DNA of 13,165 nt from CAZFLY01 sp964519995 (GCA_964519995.1 CAZFLY010000066.1:1-13165); one strand, 5' to 3'. Counted from the first letter of the stretch, positions 1 through 7,459 are shown. Numbers and translations: made by a program. The notes: generated by a model from the sequence alone, not told the origin.

Positions 1-782
1 ATACCGTCCCACCAAATTGAGATATACTCGCCGAGAGCTTCTTTTTTGTTTTTCTGTCTGGATATGCCAACTGCCATATCGTGCAGTTGCTTCATGCAAT
101 TTAATCCCCCGATTTGCCAGGCATTGGCGCCTAAGTCAACAGCCTCCCGTTCAGCCTGCTCCAAGCTTATGCTATCGGACGCCAGTAGAGTTGCCAGCTT
201 TTCGGCCTGTGGTTTAAGTATTTGCTGCCAGTGGGCTCGGCCAGCTTTTTCCTTTTCCAGCAAGTCAGCTAATAATCGCTGACGGCTTTTGCGCCTTTCT
301 TCTCGCTTAGCTTCGGCTTGAGCCAGCCGGTCAGCGCGGTGCTTGCGGCTTGTTGGCAATAGCATCTCCACCATCCCTGTTAATGGATCGACAATTACCC
401 ATACCAGGAATGTTGTCCCCAGTGTCCCCATCGAGACGCCCAGCAGAAACTGGTTGACCTTTGTTACACCCAACATGCCGAAAAAGCCTGCCAGCCCACC
501 TAAAAAGGGCGTGCTCGTGTAGAAAAACGTATAGTAATCTGTGCTTGTGAGTGGATGTTCAATTTCTATATTGGGGATTCCGCTGACACCTCTGTAAACC
601 GCGAATAAGTACAAGCTGATCAGCAGGAAGATGAGCAGGGCAGAATGCCCCGAAAGAGAAAAAATGACCCACCAGTTGAATCCCGCCTGCCGCAGAGCCA
701 AAATCAGAATATAGCCAACGCATACAATAAACCAGACTGTACTGGCAAGATGAACCGATTTTAAGGTCCTATGCTCGGACAT
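1..782 (-). CDS. Unrecognised four-helix membrane protein with charged helical C-terminal region, partial
   Basis: This reading frame begins with ATG at 782-780 and stays open to the left edge, giving 260 residues without a stop, so the C-terminus is missing. The start is supported by an AGAGGA ribosome site about 7 bases upstream. Four hydrophobic stretches are visible: about residues 12-30, 36-62, 90-106 and 112-131. They are followed from about 145 to 190 by a highly charged, Lys/Arg/Glu/Ala-rich segment likely to be helical or coiled coil, probably cytoplasmic. No catalytic motif is evident and I do not recognise the family. It lies 65 bases downstream of the polysaccharide-export lipoprotein on the same strand, so the two are probably co-transcribed. 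An accessory role at the inner membrane in export or assembly of an exopolysaccharide is an inference from that linkage only. Confidence 0.75.
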   Translation of the reverse strand, partial: MSEHRTLKSVHLASTVWFIVCVGYILILALRQAGFNWWVIFSLSGHSALLIFLLISLYLFAVYRGVSGIPNIEIEHPLTSTDYYTFFYTSTPFLGGLAGFFGMLGVTKVNQFLLGVSMGTLGTTFLVWVIVDPLTGMVEMLLPTSRKHRADRLAQAEAKREERRKSRQRLLADLLEKEKAGRAHWQQILKPQAEKLATLLASDSISLEQAEREAVDLGANAWQIGGLNCMKQLHDMAVGISRQKNKKEALGEYISIWWDG

Positions 783-847
783 ATGTTTGTCCTCTGAGTA
801 TAACAGCCACCTTCACGAGCTGTGCAATTGACAGTATCGGAGGCCCA

Positions 848-1615
848 TCAGTATCTTCGACCATAAATACTGGCGCTAGTGCCTGTAGGACCTGACTCGA
901 GCATATAAGCTCCAGAAAAAGCTCGTGCGATCGGTCGTAGTACCTCTTCCAGCTTCAAGGCTACCGCTGCAAAAATAGTCGGCGGGACATAGATTATATC
1001 TCCTTCTTCCAGCAGTACGTCCTTACTGGTGTCACCGTGGACAATCATACGCTTATAATTTACAGCGAAGATTTTAGGTTTTACATTCTTATCTACCGAC
1101 GGCCTTATAACCTGAGTTCGTTGTTCCCACGCCATAGGATTAGGCTGTGCCCATGCCAGAGACGAAAGCACAGAATCGCGGCCGGTATAGACCTTCGGAC
1201 CGGGACGGTTAACCTGTCCAAGTACGTAGAACACTTTGCTTGCATACACGATGATGCGTACATCGATGGGTTGGTCTCCTACCAGGGTGTACAGCTCGAT
1301 TGCCTTTTTTTCCAACATAGCTGCGACTTCCTTAGGAGTTTTGCCTGCGACCTCAAACTCCCCCAGACCTTCAAAACTGACTTTGCCGTCCGGCCGAATC
1401 CGTTGATTCTGCATGTTAAGTTCTGGTACTTTGGAGCACCTTATTTCGATTTCGTCAGGTGGTTGTAAAATATAGTTCTCAGCCGTTACGTTTACCTCAT
1501 AAGGCTTGAGAAATGCCTGTATGTCTTTAGGATTGGCTGAGTAGCAACCAGCTAGTCCTGTCACTACAAGTAGCAAAATTGGGGCTTTAACTATATGTAT
1601 GTACCTTGATATCAT
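848..1615 (-). CDS. Polysaccharide export lipoprotein, Wza/SLBB type
   Basis: This 255-residue protein resembles outer-membrane polysaccharide export proteins (Poly_export plus SLBB), which form the periplasmic and outer-membrane exit channel for capsule or exopolysaccharide. The N-terminus is a lipoprotein signal with a lipobox LAGC and acylation at Cys24. The export domain runs from about residue 46, with YILQPPDEIEI at 48-58 (the usual 'Y.l.pGD.l.i' segment) and IRPDGKVSF at 73-81. The SLBB-like part includes FYVLGQVNRPG at 129-139 and GDIIYVPP at 205-212. It is shorter than E. coli Wza and ends in a Gly/Ser/Thr-rich tail after a possible amphipathic helix at about 213-235. The start has a GGAG site 9 bases upstream. 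A good TTGACG-17-TAATAT promoter lies about 90 bases upstream. The downstream membrane protein follows after 65 bases. Family assignment is firm; the polymer exported is unknown. Confidence 0.9.
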   Translation of the reverse strand: MISRYIHIVKAPILLLVVTGLAGCYSANPKDIQAFLKPYEVNVTAENYILQPPDEIEIRCSKVPELNMQNQRIRPDGKVSFEGLGEFEVAGKTPKEVAAMLEKKAIELYTLVGDQPIDVRIIVYASKVFYVLGQVNRPGPKVYTGRDSVLSSLAWAQPNPMAWEQRTQVIRPSVDKNVKPKIFAVNYKRMIVHGDTSKDVLLEEGDIIYVPPTIFAAVALKLEEVLRPIARAFSGAYMLESGPTGTSASIYGRRY

Positions 1616-1705
1616 TTTCTTTTCTCCATGAATTTGTTATATATTTAGCTCGTTTTTGCCCTTAAACGGAGTAGTTTATAGCCACACTCCAACCGCTGAC
1701 AAAAC

Positions 1706-1734
1706 ATATTAATGGAGATCGTGTTTAACGTCAA
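1706..1734 (-). promoter_or_regulatory. Sigma70-like promoter for the polysaccharide-export operon
   Basis: On the minus strand, TTGACG (1734-1729) and TAATAT (1711-1706) are separated by exactly 17 bases. Transcription would start near 1699, leaving a leader of about 85 bases before the ATG at 1615. The -35 matches 5/6 and the -10 matches 4/6. Confidence 0.5.
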
Positions 1735-1782
1735 GTTTCTTAATAAATTTTTTCAAACTTGCAAGAAATTTACAAAACGGTC

Positions 1783-1811
1783 TTGACGCACAAAATCTGG
1801 TCTAATAGTGT
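1783..1811 (+). promoter_or_regulatory. Candidate promoter for the methyltransferase gene
   Basis: TTGACG (1783-1788) is followed after 17 bases by TAGTGT (1806-1811), a poor -10. It points to the ATG at 1848 and sits back-to-back with the export-operon promoter, the two -35 boxes being 48 bases apart. Together they form a 7-base inverted repeat, CGTCAAG (1729-1735) and CTTGACG (1782-1788), so a shared regulator is possible but unproven. Confidence 0.35.
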
Positions 1812-1847
1812 TATGAGTGTCATTATTAGTATGGGAAGCATTAAGAA

Positions 1848-2375
1848 ATGAGAGTTTTTCAGTTTATCTTTGAATTCCTTAAGTATCCGAGACAGATAGG
1901 AACATTTACCCAAAGCTCAAAGCCTCTCGCCAAAAAAATGGCTGAGCAAATTCATGGTAGCACCAAAATTGTCGAGTTTGGCGCAGGAACAGGTTCAGTC
2001 ACAAAAGAGATATTGAAGTATATGCCTAAAAACGGGCGATTGACGTGTTTTGAGATCAATCCAAAGCTCTGTAAACATCTGGAGGAAATAAATGACTCGA
2101 GATTGGTTGTAATTAATGACGATGCCAAGAACTGCGAACAATATATCGATGATCTTGAGTGTATTGTGTCGGGCTTGCCACTCGCATTATTTGAAAAGCC
2201 GATGAAAGAGGAGATTCTTGCTATTTCGCGGAAGTCTCAAAGGTATATTCAACTGCAATATACGCCCTTATTAAGTAAGAAGATGAAGCGTTACTTTCCA
2301 AGTGTAAAGATGAAATTTGTTCCCCGAAATTTCCCTCCTGCGTTCATCTACGTATGCCAGAATAACAATAAGTGA
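1848..2375 (+). CDS. Short SAM-dependent methyltransferase, phospholipid N-methyltransferase (PmtA)-like
   Basis: This 175-residue class I methyltransferase resembles the PmtA-like phospholipid N-methyltransferases and the related KsgA/Erm fold. Motif I is VEFGAGTGSVTKEIL at about 42-56, and the acidic end of strand 2 is FEINP at 68-72. ND at 90-91 would contact the adenine. Motif IV reads VSGLPLALF at 107-115; SGLPL is the form typical of PmtA-type enzymes, where KsgA has NLPY. Residues 159-164 (PRNFPPA) resemble the C-terminal substrate loop of PmtA homologues. PmtA methylates phosphatidylethanolamine toward phosphatidylcholine at the membrane, but related short proteins have other or unknown acceptors. 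The start is backed by GGGAAG about 9 bases upstream. It is a single-gene unit, divergent from the export operon and 267 bases ahead of nrdJ. The fold is certain; the substrate is inferred. Confidence 0.75.
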   Translation: MRVFQFIFEFLKYPRQIGTFTQSSKPLAKKMAEQIHGSTKIVEFGAGTGSVTKEILKYMPKNGRLTCFEINPKLCKHLEEINDSRLVVINDDAKNCEQYIDDLECIVSGLPLALFEKPMKEEILAISRKSQRYIQLQYTPLLSKKMKRYFPSVKMKFVPRNFPPAFIYVCQNNNK

Positions 2376-2483
2376 GTGTCTTCAGTTGTTACTTTCGTTT
2401 GCTCATCTTCGGATCGAATCTGCTGACTAATCCTGCCGGAGCATAATACTGTCCGGACCCGAACAGAAGTTTTCCTACTTACG

Positions 2484-2527
2484 TTCAGCCTATTTTAGGC
2501 AGATAATATTTGCCCGAGCGGGCTGAA
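2484..2527 (+). repeat. Nested inverted repeat upstream of nrdJ
   Basis: A perfect 7-base pair of arms, TTCAGCC (2484-2490) and GGCTGAA (2521-2527), encloses a second pair, GGCA (2498-2501) and TGCC (2511-2514), around a 9-base AT-rich loop. A competing short hairpin GCCC-GAGC-GGGC (2512-2523) overlaps it. No T-run follows, so it is not a standard terminator. It lies before the likely nrdJ promoter and could be DNA-level control or an RNA end for the upstream gene. Confidence 0.35.
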
Positions 2528-2565
2528 AATGGTTTGATAATCAATAAGTGTTTGCTATGAAGCAT

Positions 2566-2595
2566 TTGGCAATTGCACAGCAGCGAGGATATACT
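2566..2595 (+). promoter_or_regulatory. Candidate nrdJ promoter
   Basis: TTGGCA (2566-2571) and TATACT (2590-2595) are separated by 18 bases. The -10 matches 5/6. Predicted start is near 2602, about 40 bases ahead of the nrdJ ATG. Confidence 0.45.
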
Positions 2596-2621
2596 AGCAC
2601 GATACTTGTTGGAAAGTGCTA
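2595..2621 (+). repeat. Operator-like inverted repeat at the nrdJ transcription start
   Basis: Perfect arms TAGCAC (2595-2600) and GTGCTA (2616-2621) flank 15 bases, abutting the -10 box and ending 10 bases before the GAGGA ribosome site. The position suits a repressor site or a small leader hairpin. It does not match the NrdR box consensus that I know. Confidence 0.35.
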
Positions 2622-2642
2622 TGATATTGTGAGGATATGGTT

Positions 2643-4799
2643 ATGGCTAAAATAACTGTGCCAGACAAGGTCAGGAAAAGGGATGGTTCGGTTGTAAGGT
2701 TCAAAAAAACGAAAATTCAGAATGCGGTTAGCAAGGCAGCATTCGAAGTTTTAGGTAAGAAAGAGCGAGCAACAACTATATCCCAGCATGTTACAGATGT
2801 TGTAGTTGAACGGATATCACAAAAGCACAGGGGTCGAATTCCAAGCATCGAGGATATCCAAGATACTGTTGAGAATGTGTTGATGAGTGAAGGCTACAAC
2901 CACATAGCGAAGAGTTACATTCTTTACAGGGAAGATAGAAGTCAGGTGCGTTTTGCTAAATCTGCATTGGGTCTCACAGATGACCTCAAGTTGCCTGTTA
3001 ACACGATGGAGGTTTTGAAGAGAAGATATCTTTTGAAGGACGCAGATCGCAACGTCGTTGAAACTCCGAGTGAGATGTTTCGGCGGGTTGCCCACCATGT
3101 CTCCAAGGCGGAGGAGAATTTTAAGTCTGCTCGCTATAGACAGGATATCGAAGAGAAGTTTTACATCATGATGCGAAATCTGGAGTTTTTGCCGAACTCG
3201 CCAACTTTAATGAATGCAAGCACCAAGCTGGGCCAGCTTTCAGCGTGCTTTGTTATACCGGTGGAGGATTCTATAGAAGGTATCTTTACGGCACTTAGTC
3301 ACATGGCCAAAATACATCAGACTGGCGGCGGGACTGGGTTTAGCTTTTCTAATTTGAGGCCCAAGTCAGATATTGTAAGTTCCACCAAAGGCCAAGCATC
3401 CGGCCCAGTGTCATTTATGAGCATATTTGACAAGGCTACTGGTGTAATTGTTCAGGGCGGAAGAAGAAGAGGAGCCAATATGGGCATTTTGCGGTGTGAC
3501 CACCCGGACATTGTGGATTTTATAGAAGCGAAAGCTGAGCCAGGCAGATTCACCAACTTCAACCTGTCGGTCGGTGTAACGGACAAATTCATGCGGGCCG
3601 TTAAAGATAGTCGAGACTTTAGTCTGGTTAATCCCCGTGATGCAAAGCCGACTAAAAAGCTTAACGCCAGGGCCTTATTTGACTTGATAATAAACGCCGC
3701 ATGGCGTACGGGAGAACCAGGACTTGTATTTTTGGATGAAGTAAATAAACGCAACCCTACACCTACTTTGGGCAAGATTGAGGCTACGAATCCATGTGGA
3801 GAGCTACCGCTACTTCCCTATGAAAGTTGTAACCTGGGTTCAATTAATCTTGCCAAAATGGTGAAAACGGATTCTCGTCTGAAAGGTTTAAGCACAAGTA
3901 GTCGGGTCGATTGGCAAAATCTTAAGAGAACGATTCACTCGGCCATAAGATTTCTGGATGATGTGATTGAGGTGAATAGCTATCCTTTGGAGCAAATACA
4001 AACGGTTACGTTAGCCAATCGAAAGATTGGATTGGGTATAATGGGTTTTGCAGATATGCTCATCCAGCTTGGAATCCCGTATGATTCTGCTGAAGCCTGT
4101 GGTTTTGCTGGTAAACTCATGCGATTCATACACAAAGAATCAATCGCTGAATCAGTGGCTCTTGCAAAGGAAAGAGGGGTTTTTCCAAATTTCTCCAAGT
4201 CCATCTATGCGAAGGACAATTTGAGGCTGCGCAACGCCACTGTTAATACAATAGCGCCGACAGGCACAATAAGTATCATTGCCGGCTGTTCGAGTGGCAT
4301 AGAGCCTTTGTTCGCAATATGTTTTATGCGAAACGTCTTATCGGGTGCGAAGTTATTTGAGGTCAATTCATTGTTTGAAGCAGTCGTCAGAGACGCGCAC
4401 ATCCGCGACAAGCAGATACTCGCTCAAATCGCCAGGCAGGGTTCGATACAAGGCATAAAGGCGATTCCCCAAAACATCAGGAAGGTCTTTGTAACTGCGT
4501 TTGACATCAAGCCTGTCGCTCATCTAAAGATCCAGGCTGCGTTCCAGAAATACACGGACAACGCTGTATCCAAGACAGTTAATCTACCGAGCGATGCAAG
4601 TGTCGAAGATGTCAGAGACATATACCTGATGGCCCACAAGTTGAAGTGTAAAGGGATTACTGTCTACCGGTATGGCTCTAGAGCTGAACAGGTCTTGTCT
4701 CTCGGGCCAGGAGAAGCTCAAGCCGAAGGTGTAACCGAATTTATTGCGGCAGGTGCCGAGTACTCAGGTGGTTGTGTTGCCAGCAGGTGTGCATTCTGA
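2643..4799 (+). CDS. nrdJ: Adenosylcobalamin-dependent (class II) ribonucleotide reductase
   Basis: This enzyme reduces ribonucleotides to deoxyribonucleotides with an adenosylcobalamin-derived thiyl radical and needs no oxygen. Numbering here is from ATG 2643 (718 residues). The ATG at 2637 is possible but lies only 1-2 bases from the GAGGA site, whereas 2643 lies 7 bases away. An ATP-cone spans about 8-100 (VRKRDG near the start). Catalytic residues are all visible: C202 in SACFVIP, N383, thiyl C385 and E387 in NPCGE, and C396 in ESCNLGS, the partner of C202. The phosphate-binding segment PTGTISIIAGCSSGIEP is at 539-555. The C-terminus ends in a Cys-X4-Cys pair (C711, C716) in GGCVASRC, expected to re-reduce the active-site disulfide. 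The longer cysteine-rich C-terminal extension of some NrdJ proteins is absent. No cobalamin riboswitch could be recognised upstream. It stands alone and converges on tilS. Confidence 0.95.
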   Translation: MAKITVPDKVRKRDGSVVRFKKTKIQNAVSKAAFEVLGKKERATTISQHVTDVVVERISQKHRGRIPSIEDIQDTVENVLMSEGYNHIAKSYILYREDRSQVRFAKSALGLTDDLKLPVNTMEVLKRRYLLKDADRNVVETPSEMFRRVAHHVSKAEENFKSARYRQDIEEKFYIMMRNLEFLPNSPTLMNASTKLGQLSACFVIPVEDSIEGIFTALSHMAKIHQTGGGTGFSFSNLRPKSDIVSSTKGQASGPVSFMSIFDKATGVIVQGGRRRGANMGILRCDHPDIVDFIEAKAEPGRFTNFNLSVGVTDKFMRAVKDSRDFSLVNPRDAKPTKKLNARALFDLIINAAWRTGEPGLVFLDEVNKRNPTPTLGKIEATNPCGELPLLPYESCNLGSINLAKMVKTDSRLKGLSTSSRVDWQNLKRTIHSAIRFLDDVIEVNSYPLEQIQTVTLANRKIGLGIMGFADMLIQLGIPYDSAEACGFAGKLMRFIHKESIAESVALAKERGVFPNFSKSIYAKDNLRLRNATVNTIAPTGTISIIAGCSSGIEPLFAICFMRNVLSGAKLFEVNSLFEAVVRDAHIRDKQILAQIARQGSIQGIKAIPQNIRKVFVTAFDIKPVAHLKIQAAFQKYTDNAVSKTVNLPSDASVEDVRDIYLMAHKLKCKGITVYRYGSRAEQVLSLGPGEAQAEGVTEFIAAGAEYSGGCVASRCAF

Positions 4800-4864
4800 A
4801 CACAACACCGGACTGCCCTATTGAGGTAGGCAATTAGCTTCTAAAGAGGCAGATTGTTAAGACA

Positions 4865-6307
4865 TCAGTGCGGTCGAGTCTCGGTTACCTGTAATTGGAG
4901 AATCTCACGGGTTTTGTTGGTAACTTTGGCTTGCTCACTTATCCGGACCGGACAGATCCAGATTATTTTATCACCATTTGTGACAACGAAAAGCTTATCT
5001 CGCACCTGCTGCGGAACTTTCGCTGCGGTCAGGAATTTGCCTAACTTCTTCTGTGCTTTTAAGCCCAAGGGCCAGAATCTGTCTCCAGCTTGGCGAAAAC
5101 GTGCAATTAGAGGCTGATTAATCTTATCGAGGTCAAACCATTCGGTGTAGCTGTTTTTTCTCGCCTTAAAATCTTCGAGTTCACTTGAACTATCTCTAAG
5201 AATAGTTGTTTCTATTGAATATGAGCAAAACTCCGTTAGACCAGGTATTTTCAGTATGACATCCCCCGCAGTCTTTTTCTGAGACTGGAGGCGCTTGGCC
5301 GCCTGAGTAAAGATCAGTTTATTCTGCTCTCGCCAAACTGTGACTTTGCCTGGCATTATAATTTTACTTGTCTGGCAGTCCTTTTCTGTTATCTGTAGTG
5401 TCCTTTCGTAGTGACTTTGTGTTATATTTCTTTCGCCGCATCCGGCAGTGGTCAGACCACGCCTGACAAGCTCAATCTGTATTAGTTTCGGCTCAGACAG
5501 CAGGCCCTTCAAATTTAGTGACACCTCGCCGGGGCGAAAATCAGCGAGCCTTTGCCAGGCCCGCTCAGAATATTCATAAAGCATGTTATAAAGTCTATAC
5601 GATAATGCAGCTAATTTAGAAAGTTGTTCAACGAGGGTTTTCTGGCAGTCTTGCTGTAAAATCGGCAGCAGCCGATGTCGGATAAAGTTCCGGCGATACT
5701 TCTCATCGATGTTTGTTCGGTCGTGGCGCCATTTTAGACCGAGACTCTGTAAATAACGCGTAATCTCATCCCGTGTAACACACAGCAGCGGTCTAATAAA
5801 TTTAGCTTTGGTCTGAAAGCTTCGCACCGGCCAGATGCCGCCGAGTCCGCGATATCCTGTCCCACGAAGTAGTCGCTGCAGCACAGTCTCTGCGTTATCA
5901 TTTTTTTGGTGTCCTGTGGCAATTAGATTGCAATTATTGCCGCTGGCAATCTCGAGCAGACTCTCTATCCGCAACTGCCGAGCTGCGGTCTCAATAGAGA
6001 GCCTATTTTTATTGGCAAATGCACGTACATCCACACGTTTTGTCGTTATGGGGATATTTAATTCTGCTGTTTGTTGAATAACAAAGTTTTCATCCAGGTC
6101 AGCTTCACTACCCCGGAGTTGATGGTTTATGTGGGCACAGAATAGTCCAGCGTCTAAGCGATTCTGATCTATTAAGGCCCGCAATACATACAGCAGCGCG
6201 ATTGAGTCTGCCCCTCCGGAAACCGCCAGCAGAATCCTCTCTCCTGAATCGATCAATTTGTTGGTTTTAATAAAGTCGGCTACCTTTTTTTCAAATCCTG
6301 ATAGCAT
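4865..6307 (-). CDS. tilS: tRNA(Ile)-lysidine synthetase
   Basis: TilS uses ATP and lysine to convert C34 of the tRNA-Ile with anticodon CAU to lysidine, so that AUA is read as isoleucine. It is essential in most bacteria. The protein has 480 residues (E. coli 432). The N-type PP-loop is SGGADS at 30-35. AHINHQLRGSEAD at 58-70 and the RPLL.VTRDEI segment at 172-182 are typical of TilS. The second nucleotide motif reads GHQKNDNAET at 132-141, where the usual form is HHxDDQxET, so two positions differ. The C-terminal domain (about 385-475), with GDRFWPLGL and KKLGKFLTAAKVP, is complete. The ribosome site is weak (AGAGA, about 4 bases away). A strong terminator lies between this start and the upstream lipoprotein gene, so tilS probably has its own promoter or depends on read-through. 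Confidence 0.95.
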   Translation of the reverse strand: MLSGFEKKVADFIKTNKLIDSGERILLAVSGGADSIALLYVLRALIDQNRLDAGLFCAHINHQLRGSEADLDENFVIQQTAELNIPITTKRVDVRAFANKNRLSIETAARQLRIESLLEIASGNNCNLIATGHQKNDNAETVLQRLLRGTGYRGLGGIWPVRSFQTKAKFIRPLLCVTRDEITRYLQSLGLKWRHDRTNIDEKYRRNFIRHRLLPILQQDCQKTLVEQLSKLAALSYRLYNMLYEYSERAWQRLADFRPGEVSLNLKGLLSEPKLIQIELVRRGLTTAGCGERNITQSHYERTLQITEKDCQTSKIIMPGKVTVWREQNKLIFTQAAKRLQSQKKTAGDVILKIPGLTEFCSYSIETTILRDSSSELEDFKARKNSYTEWFDLDKINQPLIARFRQAGDRFWPLGLKAQKKLGKFLTAAKVPQQVRDKLFVVTNGDKIIWICPVRISEQAKVTNKTREILQLQVTETRPH

Positions 6308-6340
6308 TTTTCTCTATTGCCGCGAGCAATTAACATCAAC

Positions 6341-6371
6341 AAAAAACGGGCCTGATGTTATGCCAGGCCCG
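6341..6371 (-). terminator. Intrinsic terminator after the TPR lipoprotein gene
   Basis: On the minus strand, CGGGCCTG (6371-6364) and CAGGCCCG (6354-6347) form a perfect 8-base-pair GC-rich stem with a 9-base loop. Six T residues (6346-6341) follow at once, then GTTG. It lies 38 bases after the lipoprotein stop and 33 bases before the tilS ATG. Confidence 0.85.
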
Positions 6372-6409
6372 CGATTGCATATCAAGACATCATCTTATTC
6401 GTTTCAACA

Positions 6410-7198
6410 CTAATAGGTTCCTTCGTCGGTCTTCGTTAATTGTCGGACTCGTTTTTCTGCGAATTCCCGCCACTGCTCGTGTTGACTTTCTTTCTGGATG
6501 GCCTCCTTGTACAGTTCTAGTGCTTCGTTTTTACGGTGCAGCCGTTTATCCAGAAGGTACGCTGTGCGAAACCGTGCAGGATGTATTGTTGCCGGGTCCC
6601 ATTGATAAGCTCGCTGGAAGTATAACAGCGCTATTGTGTAGTCGTTGAAGTACTCGTAGATGCTCCCGGCTCTGTAGGCTGCGTCATCGATTTTGTCACT
6701 GGAAGGATACTCCCTTATTAGTCGGTTATACTTGTCAAGAGCAAGACGTAATAAATCGTCGTCTTTTATCACTACTAACTGTTCAGCTTGTTTCTGAAGT
6801 TGAACAGCCTCCAGGTAGAGCGCATCTGCCTCAGGAATAGGGGTCTTTGCGTTAAGATTAGGACTGGCTGCTTCAGCCTCGATAATATATTTGTACTGTG
6901 GCATTCGGTTCAATGCTGCGAGCTCCTTCTTTGCCCAGTCCATCTTCATGCTGTTGCCGGTTGCGGTGTAGTGTTCGACAAGAGCTTCGAGACCATGACG
7001 ATACTCCCGCCGGTTGACCGCCACCTGCTCGATGATGTCAGTCTCAGTTGTATCGGTAACATTCACTGTATCGATAGGGCTAAACGATGTGTTGGGACGA
7101 TCGGGCATAAGCTGGCCTCTTCCTGTGTCGTTCGTCTGACAGCCAGCCAGTATGTTCAACATAATTGCAAGCATTGCTATCAAAACTATCCTTGTCAT
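6410..7198 (-). CDS. TPR lipoprotein (outer-membrane-assembly-like)
   Basis: This 262-residue protein starts with a lipoprotein signal peptide whose lipobox LAGC places the acylated Cys at 20. A disordered Asp/Thr-rich linker (about 21-55) follows, then helices. From about 125 the sequence has tetratricopeptide-like helix pairs: ALDKYNRLIREYPSSDKIDDA (153-173), then the unit around YRAGSIYEYFNDYTIALLYFQ, then a third around NEALELYKEAIQKES (224-238). This layout resembles BamD/YbgF-type periplasmic TPR lipoproteins that hold envelope protein complexes, but the family cannot be fixed by eye. The start is supported by a perfect AGGAGG 5 bases upstream. A TTGACG-17-TTTACT promoter overlaps an inverted repeat about 120 bases upstream, and the strong terminator at 6341-6371 makes this a one-gene transcript. 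The binding partner is unknown. Confidence 0.75.
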   Translation of the reverse strand: MTRIVLIAMLAIMLNILAGCQTNDTGRGQLMPDRPNTSFSPIDTVNVTDTTETDIIEQVAVNRREYRHGLEALVEHYTATGNSMKMDWAKKELAALNRMPQYKYIIEAEAASPNLNAKTPIPEADALYLEAVQLQKQAEQLVVIKDDDLLRLALDKYNRLIREYPSSDKIDDAAYRAGSIYEYFNDYTIALLYFQRAYQWDPATIHPARFRTAYLLDKRLHRKNEALELYKEAIQKESQHEQWREFAEKRVRQLTKTDEGTY

Positions 7199-7319
7199 AA
7201 TAGCCTCCTTTCAACCCTGAGCTCTATTTTCCATTAGATTCAAAAATTCGTATAATTGGGTACCAGCAAGCTGAATATTCTTATTTATTTGACTAAGAAT
7301 TTCGCAAGCCACAAATCAA

Positions 7320-7348
7320 AGTAAAACTAATTTGCGCCTGGACGTCAA
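7320..7348 (-). promoter_or_regulatory. Candidate promoter for the TPR lipoprotein
   Basis: TTGACG (7348-7343) and TTTACT (7325-7320) on the minus strand are 17 bases apart, giving a start near 7313 and a leader of about 115 bases. It is the third TTGACG -35 box in the window. Confidence 0.4.
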
Positions 7349-7355
7349 GCGCAAA
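7331..7355. repeat. Perfect inverted repeat over the lipoprotein promoter
   Basis: Arms TTTGCGC (7331-7337) and GCGCAAA (7349-7355) flank an 11-base centre that contains the palindrome GACGTC and the -35 box. No T-run follows in either direction, so operator is a better guess than terminator. Confidence 0.4.
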
Positions 7356-7459
7356 CAAGCGAAAATTATTTGGCTGTACTGCCTCCTAAGTTTTTTGAAG
7401 ATTGTATTGTGCTTGGGTGGAAGCTGACCACCATATTTTACACAGACAGGCATTTTTCC

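Noticed and set aside
1037..1468. A 143-residue plus-strand reading frame inside the polysaccharide-export gene
   Set aside because: It is antisense to a clear coding gene, has no family resemblance and no ribosome site worth noting.
2431..2465. Possible cobalamin riboswitch fragment around GTCCGGACCC upstream of nrdJ
   Set aside because: Only a few bases resemble the B12-box region. The surrounding conserved core elements and the multi-stem layout are absent.
4814..4832. Bulged hairpin TGCC-c-TA ... TA-GGCA between nrdJ and tilS as a bidirectional terminator
   Set aside because: The stem is short, has a bulged base, and no T-run follows in either direction.
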